From: a virus
DNA: 22,839 nt
Virus record (IMG/VR): IMGVR_UViG_3300007760_000097
Coordinates: 1 to 22,839 of that record
Direction: 5' to 3' (one strand)
Shown: one piece after another, positions 22,397-22,839 of the stretch
Position numbering within the stretch: position 1 is the stretch's first letter
Layout: every line of letters starts with the position of its first letter
Notes under the pieces: generated by a model
What the model was told of the DNA's origin: nothing
What the model saw: the letters and a program-made list of their open reading frames with translations, nothing else
Database searches by the model: none
Made by a program: the position numbers and the translations under genes

Positions 22397-22399
22397 ATA
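22392..22399 (+). promoter_or_regulatory. Candidate late promoter before the last gene
   Basis: GATAAATA overlaps the endA stop codon and lies 63 bases before the next start. It matches NATAAATA but not the exact T4 element, and no other promoter is visible in the 66-base spacer. Confidence 0.4.
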
Positions 22400-22462
22400 T
22401 ATACTAGTATCATGAGTTTTTTTGCACACAGAAAGAATAGACATGGTAGATGAGGACGAAAA

Positions 22463-22839
22463 ATGCCAAACGGAAACAATCCGAAGGACGAGGATAAGTA
22501 TAAATGGCCCTGGTCAATTACAGACCGGGAGTTTGGGGCACTTGAGCAAGAACTCAAGGAGCTACGGCACGATTTTAGAAATCTTAAAACTATTGTAATT
22601 AATAGTGGAGTAAGTTCAGTTACTCAAGACGATGTGAATGAATATAGACAAAATGCGGCAACTTTGAGGCAACATATAGATATGTTAAAACAATCGGATA
22701 AACTATACAGATACCTCAATGACGAAGTAATGAAACTGAAGATAAAGGTATATACAGGAGCATCAATCGGAGCCGTAATTGCAGGAATCATAGTGTGGTT
22801 GGTCGATGTTGCCTTTCAGGCAATAGACCAATTAAATTA
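22463..22839 (+). CDS. Coiled-coil protein with one membrane helix (partial, runs off the end)
   Basis: The frame starts at ATG 22463, with GAGG about eight bases upstream, and is open to the window end: 125 residues, no stop. Residues 1-20 are polar, 21-95 form charged heptad-like helices (LEQELKELRHDF, LRQHIDMLKQSD, DEVMKLKIKV), and about 96-117 are a single membrane segment (YTGASIGAVIAGIIVWLVDV). No signal peptide is seen. This order (coiled coil then one C-terminal helix) is like XhlA-type haemolysin/holin partners and other small phage envelope proteins. Its place after a porin and a periplasmic nuclease suggests an inner-membrane role, but lysis, exclusion or anchoring cannot be told apart. 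Confidence 0.7.
   Translation, partial: MPNGNNPKDEDKYKWPWSITDREFGALEQELKELRHDFRNLKTIVINSGVSSVTQDDVNEYRQNAATLRQHIDMLKQSDKLYRYLNDEVMKLKIKVYTGASIGAVIAGIIVWLVDVAFQAIDQLN

Noticed and set aside
22412-22453. A 13-codon frame between endA and the last gene
   Set aside because: It could be a leader peptide, but it has no ribosome site and nothing suggests translation.
22443-22595. An alternative frame starting at ATG 22443
   Set aside because: It is only about 50 codons with no recognisable sequence; the frame from 22463 has a ribosome site, a coiled coil and a membrane helix.
1-22839. tRNA genes, CRISPR arrays, insertion sequences, integrase or attachment sites
   Set aside because: None was seen by reading: genes are packed with short spacers, no repeat-spacer pattern occurs, and no transposase or integrase motifs appear in the translated frames.

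Overview
This window is a stretch of a lytic T4-like (Myoviridae-type) tailed phage genome. It is moderately AT-rich and every gene is on the + strand. The evidence is a run of recognisable T4-family genes: prohead core/scaffold, prohead protease gp21, scaffold gp22, major capsid gp23, a gp19-type tail tube protein, UvsY, UvsW, late sigma factor gp55, and the recombination nuclease pair gp47/gp46. Gene order and late-promoter style (NATAAATA) resemble marine T4-like phages (cyanophage/pelagiphage-like) more than T4 itself. The host must be Gram-negative, because the phage encodes an outer-membrane porin and a periplasmic endonuclease, both with signal peptides. The host cannot be named more precisely from this window.

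Layout: (1) 1-5391 is the head morphogenesis module: the end of an unknown gene, a charged prohead-core protein, gp21, gp22 and gp23, closed by a strong terminator with a UUCG tetraloop. (2) 5459-5994 is a tail tube gene with its own late promoter. (3) 6007-12025 is the recombination and late-transcription module. It opens with a near-perfect sigma70 promoter, then uvsY, uvsW, an Sm-like small protein, gp55, gp47 and gp46. (4) 12022-15749 is a tightly overlapping accessory cassette: a fusion of a GNAT-like domain with an aspartyl-hydroxylase-type 2OG/Fe(II) oxygenase, a short fold-type-II PLP-enzyme-like protein, a small two-helix membrane protein, and an SPPY-type DNA methyltransferase-like protein with a large unassigned N-terminal half. 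(5) 15745-20375 is a 1531-residue glycine/aromatic-rich virion protein, probably a tail fibre or adhesin, behind an exact late promoter. (6) 20391-22839 is an envelope-directed cassette: terminator, O/P-type porin, late promoter with a hairpin reaching the ribosome binding site, an EndA/NucM-type endonuclease, and the start of a coiled-coil plus membrane-helix protein.

How it fits together: gp55, encoded here, is expected to direct host RNA polymerase to TATAAATA-type late promoters. Exact copies stand in front of the tail tube, Sm-like, giant fibre and endonuclease genes, and one-base variants precede gp22, gp23 and the last gene. The recombination genes instead have a host-type promoter. 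The two most unusual parts are the GNAT-2OG / PLP / membrane / methyltransferase cassette, which could be a nucleic-acid or small-molecule modification pathway, and the porin plus periplasmic nuclease cassette, which could remodel the infected cell's envelope. Both functional ideas are inference. No tRNA, CRISPR array, insertion sequence or integrase was seen, and no gene-free stretch exceeds about 125 bases.
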